This document shows, piece by piece, positions 58,402 to 64,000 of a DNA stretch of 64,000 bases. The stretch is taken from NCBI GenBank assembly GCA_000708835.1, contig DF237262.1, positions 41,079 to 105,078 of the forward strand, in the 5' to 3' direction. Origin of the DNA: Klebsormidium nitens. Taxonomy: Eukaryota > Streptophyta > Klebsormidiophyceae > Klebsormidiales > Klebsormidiaceae. The translations under genes were made by a program, and so were the position numbers. Position 1 is the stretch's first letter. The number at the start of each line of letters is the position of its first letter. Under the pieces are notes generated by a model. The model did not search any database, was not told where the DNA came from, and worked only from the letters and a program-made list of their open reading frames with translations.

Positions 58402-61400
58402 CCACGTGGTTCCGCTGCGGCCCCTTCGCAGAAAATCGGGTCCTCGTGCCGCCGAGGACTGAACAAGTTGCACTAGATTTAGCGACCCGTTAAATCCAGG
58501 CATACGTATACGGCCAATCTGGTCGCCGAGGCGTTATGGTTCATACGACGCTCTCTCATCGACGGCTCAGACTTTCAAGCAACCTTTGCAGCTTGAAGCT
58601 GACAATATCGTGAATGTCGTCATGGGCACATGAATGTTTTGAAAGCTAGACTCGTTCATAAAATTGGATGACCAAAAAGCGCTTGACGACCCGTGATGCA
58701 CAAACCCAGATGCCCAGAGGGGTTATCGAAACGCGAATGTAGGAGCATCAAGGAGCTACTTGTGCAACCGTCCCGCCGCATCAGATTGCGGCACAGCTGT
58801 CAAGGATTCCAGTCTGAGGAATGCTGTGAGCTTATATACCCAGTGATCGCGAGATATAGAGCAGGACGCATTGATGGAAACGCAGCTACAGTACTGGTTT
58901 CACAGGGCCCGTCGTCGAGGCTACTGTCTGATAAAGAGCATATACAGACGCGGGACCGGGAGCCGCACTGCGACGTTTATATTGCTTGCGATAGCGCGCA
59001 CCGAGCTTGAAGCACCAATCAAATGCATGATGCACGGTTCGAACCACTGCTTGAACTGTGCCACGCTCCGGACAACGCGCTTCGAGCAAACTGGGCGACA
59101 CATGGTACGTGCGGTTCATACAGCATTTCCAGATCCGTATGACAAAGAAGAGATCGTTTTATAAGCGCATCTAGAGATAATCCGTGATCAGAGAATTCGG
59201 TCTTGAATTCAAATACCCGCTTCATTCCGCATAAATCATTGTCACCTGTTTCAGAGTCAGGCCCTTGGACTTCAAGGCGGAGCTTACGGACTATCCTTCT
59301 CCGTCGATAGACAATCGTTCGATTTCAAGATCTGGTTCCGGGACAAGATGAGGTCGGATGGGAATTTTCTCCCGTACTCATCTGCCGAAGCGGTCCCGAA
59401 TCCAGGATAAGCAATCGGGGTAGAAGACGGACCGAGGAGTGAGGGCTATCTGCAACAACGTGGGATGACGTCTTGAGTGATCTGATCATGCCAGTTAATG
59501 GAATGACCGCCAAAAATCACTTCTTACGCCGCGTTTTCAGCCAATACATGTCTTACGTCAGGTCCTGATGCAGAGAGAGGGAACAGGGGCTTGCGCAAAC
59601 TCACGTTCCTGTCTCTCCGATGCTTTCCCGCGTTGTGGTGATGACAAGCAGCCAACGCTTTCATGAACGAAGAGCGAAGCGCCTCCCGCTCCAGCTGCAA
59701 AAGGAAGAGCACGAAGTCATAGCATTTTCAAGGCAACATGAGCTGGCCCAGACGAAAGGAATTAAATACCCAAGTGCAGGGCTTTCTCCCTGTGTCGTTG
59801 CGAATGTACAAAGTATCTCTAAAATTCCCGGGACTGTCACATGCAAGCAAGGCAGCCACAGCAAGAGAAAGGGCACTCATAGGGCGGTCCTCACATGGGT
59901 TCTTGGCGAGCCTTCCCGAGTGGAGCGCTCCCCAAAACTCTCGTAATATCATCTGCTTCAGAAATGCATCCCGCGGAAAAGCAAAACCTTGCCAGTTTCA
60001 TTACACCGTCCGAGGACTGAGCGCCGATCATCCCCCTATGAGCGTCCCTGAGAATATCGCGACAAGATTCTGGCGGATGAAAAGACGTGTTATCGATTCC
60101 TGAGGGTCTGAAAATAGCCACATGTGAGCGCCCTATCAACGAGTCAGTGTTGCTCTCACCAGCCCCCTTTGGTTCATATAGTCCTGGCGACGAAACCATT
60201 AATGCACATAGGTGCGGAACGCGCGCTCTAGGTCCGTCCGTCCCAAAACCTTCACCAAGGATTGGAAATTCTGCACAAGAACACGGCAACTGAACAAATC
60301 AAGCCAAATAGACGATTTGCTTCTCGCCCGGTGCTTCAGGCGATGGGTCCGTCTTTTACTGATCCTCAACCAAGGAATCACACGTCACGACTGGACAAAC
60401 CAAACAGACACTTTGCTTTCAGCAAGTAGTTCTTTACCTTCTTCCCCAGTCCTCCTCCAACAACATAATTGCCTTTCTGCCTGACTTCCTGACTATAGCA
60501 CGAAGTCACACTACTGAACAAAGCGAACCGACGCTTTGCTTCTGGCTAAGTGTCTGAACAACGTGGAGGCACCTGAATTGCACTATCTTCCTCGACCACC
60601 ATGAAGGGGCCTCAAAGGATAGCTGCTTTCCCACCATCTCGACTCCCTGGTAATTAATTAGGACCTTTTGCAAGCTCTAGTCGACTGATTAGTCCCAGCA
60701 AGTCTCCGCTGTGTACCTTGCCTGATTCGGTCTCTGCCCTCTCTCGTCCGTGGGCGGACTTGATGAAACTGTTTGAAAATGATCAAGGTTTGGCAGCTTG
60801 GTTGATTGGCTACATCTACTTGCCAATCGTAGGCACATATAAAGGCCTCTGTTTGCCATATGCTCAATTGCACGGAGTTTCGAAGATCGAGTCGTGGGGA
60901 CTTCCTTCGGCCTAGTCAACACCGTTCCCACCTCTTCACTAGGAAAGTGAAGCCTCCGTTCCGATCGATCAAGTTCTGCAAGACTCTAGTCTCGTGTTTT
61001 GCAAACTTTCAAATGAACCCGGATCTGGCTGCGCCACTCTTGCGTCGAGCAGCTTCAAGTACTCCGTTCAATCTCCTCCATCAAACGAAAATTGCAAATT
61101 TATTTTCGTTTGAGGAAAAAGTTCGGGATCTACCAACCGTCGACCGTTCGTTGAGCCTGGCATCTCTCTTAACCCCGGTGTCTCTGGTTGAACTTTGACG
61201 CGGGTCTTTCTTAGATCACAAGACGGATTTGATATGTCTTACCGGCTTCCTTTTCGAAATCGCATGATCCTGATGTAGTGAGAATGAAAGGATTCGTCCT
61301 CATGCTCGAACATTGTTCTGGCTGCTTCCAATGAAGAGCGCAGCAGATCACATCTCAATGTTTTGGATCACGGTGGACTTCGAAAAGATGCTTCAGGAGG

Positions 61401-63486
61401 GAGTCAGATCATGCAGTGGCTGCTGTCGGATTGCTCGAGATTGTAGAGGAACACGAGGCCTTGCTAAAGCATATCTTAGAACGCGTGCTTCGATCAGTTA
61501 CAAAATACTTACTGTTGGTGAAAGGCAACGGCAGGCAGCTCGTTCCGTGCAGATGTTCTTCTTCGGAGACGCGTAGGAACTTCAAGAAGGTTCCGAAGTT
61601 TCCTATAAGCAGAAACAAAGCAAACATGTACGTTTGTTCCATGCGAAACGAATGTCTAATGTTTGGCGTTACTAGTAATTTCGCTCTCGTTTAACGAGGC
61701 ATACTCAACGAATGTCCAATGTTTGGCGTTACTAGAAACTTCGCTCTCGTTTAACGAGGCATACTTATGATCGTCTTTAGGCCTTTTTTGACTTCTTTGT
61801 AGTCTATTTCGTTCAGGATACTTTTCAGAAGTGAGTTCAGTGTTTGTCGTAATCGATGTGACACTCAATTTTATTTTTGACTCAGCAGAGTTGGTTCAAC
61901 AAGTTTCTGAGCTTCGACATGAGACAAATTCTTGTCAAGGATTGGCTCACTAGCCCGTTTTTACGAATATGCAGGCTTTCCATCTGGCGCCACTCTGCAC
62001 TCCCTTCAAAGATGCGAGGTACTCCTCCTTACAAAGTAGGGCTCTCGATCCAGAATGGAAAGACATCAAATTATCTAGGTTAGTTGGAACGAACGAACAT
62101 AGTTCCGCGCACACTTTTGGGTTCTGCTCATACGTGGCGACCAGGCGGCTACCAGTGGGGTGCACGGCGGCGCGAGACTACAAGCTCCTATGGAATCATT
62201 TTAACCGAATGCAGATTTCAATCATTTCGTCATGTCGCATAAATTCTGGACGATGGAGCCAATCTCCATTCATCCGACATGCGAATGGACAGGCGAATGG
62301 ATGCGAGAACCCGACGGAACTTTAAGAATTCGCCCCGTGTTGGCAGCAGGTCGGCAGTCTACGGTGCGACAAACTTTTATAGAGTGAAAGTTCGCGCGAC
62401 CGCGGGGACCGCGTCCGGATGGATAGGCCGTGACTTCTCTTGGCCCGTGGAAGTTTTTAAGGTCGCGCTCTTGTAGGGTCTACCGGCTGGTGTCCAAAGC
62501 TAAGGTGGGGGGAGGCTTGTGGTCAGCGCCCCGGCCGCTTTTTCCAGCTGAATACAGGGCAAACTGCCCCTATTTTTGACCCACTTTGTAGCATATTCGG
62601 CCATATATCAATATATATAGGCTTCGGGCAGATTGGCTTGCCTTAGGCTTCAGAGGCAACCCCTTGCCAGGGATTCCCATGGACTTTCGTCCCGGCCAGC
62701 CAGCCACAGGCAGCCCCCCGGTTGTACTAGCTGGGGGGTAGGCAACTGCAACTGGCTCTACCGGCCAGCTGAGCGCCCTACGGGCCTGTCGATTTTACCA
62801 CTACCGAGCTGGCGGGGTGCCTTCGGCACCAGCCAGGGTCCCTTCCCGGCCAGCCAGGTCCGCCCCAGGCTGCCAATTGTGGGAATCCCGATTCCCTGCC
62901 CCTTGCGTTTGTACACGGGGGCCAACCGCCGCGAGAACGGCCGATTTCATGTAACGAATCGGCGAAGCTGGTCGATTTTCGATACAAAGCCTCTGTGCCA
63001 AATCTGTGGCCCTGATTGTATGTGTCCAATTTTGACACTGATTTAATTGGTAGACTTTTAGAGGAGGTGCAACTCTCCGGACTCCGCATTTTCGGGTGGG
63101 CTCCGCGTTTCTCGGCCACATAAGGAACGTCGGTCGGTACCGAGTCCCGACGGGCTTGGAGCAGCTATGACGTTCTTCGTCGATCGGAGCGGTCAAGTTT
63201 TGGGTTTGTTTACAGGTTGTCATTTGAGCTCATGACCCCGGGTTAGCGCCCCAAAACCCATAATCTACAAAGGTATAACCACACAAAGGCAACTTGCCAC
63301 TCATATTCCCCGCAGGTGAGCAGATCGGTTCACCGCTTGTTCTGAGTTGCCAGGCGGAGGGGGCGGGCGGCCCCGACGGGGGCTTGAGCCTTGAGGCCTC
63401 TGGAGAAAGGGGCCTGAAGAATACCTCTTAGAGGCTACCCTGCTGCCAATACAAATTACCCCAACAGGACTTCGGCATTCAGGACG
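58402..63486. other. 5 kb region without a supported gene
   Basis: No chain of exons with a recognisable product was found. A frame at 61416-61694 (AAVGLLEIVEEHEALLKHIL) looks helical but lacks partners. GC-rich sequence at 62640-62900 has several short repeats of CGGCCAGC and GCCAGGG type. A 60-bp tandem duplication lies at 61647. The stretch just before 63487 should be the leader and promoter of the last gene. Confidence 0.45.
61647..61765. repeat. Two-copy 60-bp tandem repeat
   Basis: Two adjacent units start at 61647 and 61707 with AACGAATGTCYAATGTTTGG and end in CTCGTTTAACGAGGCATACT. They differ at only a few positions, so the duplication is recent. Each unit contains CTCGTTTAACGAG, a short palindrome. 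Confidence 0.9.
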
Positions 63487-63999
63487 ATGGAGCCAATCTC
63501 AGGGACCGCTGCTCTTTCCTGTCTGAAGGGGTGCGTCGCTTTGGTTCAAGAGATTTTGAACCTCCGCGCAGGCCTTCAGTTTCACAAACAAAAGGCTGGG
63601 GAGTTGGTCCGTCGCTGCGCACTATTGATGGAGTACCTCAATGAGGTTGTTGAGAGCGGGCCCGTTCATCAAACGGCTGCTGGAGCTTTGGAGCAGCTGC
63701 AAGAGCATCTAGTGAGAGCATATGAGGTGCTTCAGAAATGCGGAAGGGGCCGTATATATAGAGTCATCAACTACCGGGCTCTTCAAGATGACATTATAGA
63801 TGTGAACACTTCCATCTCTGCGTGTCTGGGGGACTACAATTTCTTCAACGGCATCCCTCGCGCGAGCCAGCCGCATTTGAAGAGACTGAGAGCAAATGTC
63901 CGCACGTATGGGGCCCTGAGTGTTGAAGAACGGTCGGCCGACGGGATACCTAAGGCTGCCTCAGGTATTGAGATTGCAGAGACCGATGGCGGTGGTTGA
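63487..63999 (+). CDS. MLKL-NTD/MCAfunc-like helical-bundle protein, N-terminal part
   Basis: From ATG at 63487 the frame gives 170 residues and meets TGA at the window edge, but a likely donor (GGCGGTGGTTGAG) just before suggests that the exon ends near 63992 and the gene continues. The sequence is a predicted four-helix bundle: LKGCVALVQEILNLRAGLQF, HKQKAGELVRRCALLMEYLN, LEQLQEHLVRAYEVLQKCGR and YRALQDDIIDVNTSISACLG. The pattern, including an RGRIYRVINYR segment before the last helix, matches the N-terminal domain of MLKL and the MCAfunc domain of plant proteins (MCA1, some U-box/ARM proteins and kinases). In those families the bundle mediates oligomerisation or membrane association. The rest of the protein lies outside the window, so its class is open. 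Confidence 0.65.
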   Translation: MEPISGTAALSCLKGCVALVQEILNLRAGLQFHKQKAGELVRRCALLMEYLNEVVESGPVHQTAAGALEQLQEHLVRAYEVLQKCGRGRIYRVINYRALQDDIIDVNTSISACLGDYNFFNGIPRASQPHLKRLRANVRTYGALSVEERSADGIPKAASGIEIAETDGGG

Positions 64000-64000
64000 G

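Noticed and set aside
59030-59060. tRNA-like GGTTCGAACC motif
   Set aside because: The flanking bases do not form a five-pair T-stem and there is no cloverleaf around it.

Overview
The window looks like nuclear DNA of a streptophyte that still makes centrioles and flagella, most likely a charophyte green alga (a Klebsormidium-like species would fit; this is inference). Coding exons are GC-rich and split by GT-AG introns. Plant-type signals include QALGGH-type C2H2 zinc fingers, a DUF7733-like membrane protein, a plant-like isovaleryl-CoA dehydrogenase and a U2 snRNA with a plant-style promoter. A SAS-4/CPAP centriole protein and a NEK1/5-type kinase argue against seed plants and conjugating algae. 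No CRISPR array, rRNA, convincing tRNA or recognisable transposase was found.

Layout. 133-858 (+) is an intronless DUF7733-like membrane protein. 14717-2618 (-) is a very large nuclear protein gene with AT-hooks and four QALGGH zinc fingers, carrying one apparent single-base frameshift. 14.7-22.1 kb holds no supported gene. 28822-22073 (-) is isovaleryl-CoA dehydrogenase in at least ten exons (mitochondrial leucine breakdown). 30137-38925 (+) is SAS-4/CPAP. 52365-41533 (-) is a NEK1/5-like kinase in eleven exons, with a U2 snRNA gene inside its ninth intron. 54031-58401 (+) is a UBXN11-like protein with coiled coil, SEP and UBX domains. 63487 to the right edge (+) is the start of a protein with an MLKL-NTD/MCAfunc-like helical domain.

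The SAS-4, NEK and UBXN11-like genes are consecutive; the NEK and UBXN11-like genes are divergent from a shared 1.7 kb intergenic region, and IVD and SAS-4 are divergent across about 1.3 kb.

The most unusual feature is structural. At seven exon-intron junctions in three genes the exon edge, its splice site and the adjoining intron are repeated in tandem inside the intron, with units of mostly 125-190 bp. The copies have lost coding potential. I call these exon echoes. They suggest that introns here grow by repeated short tandem duplication across splice junctions.
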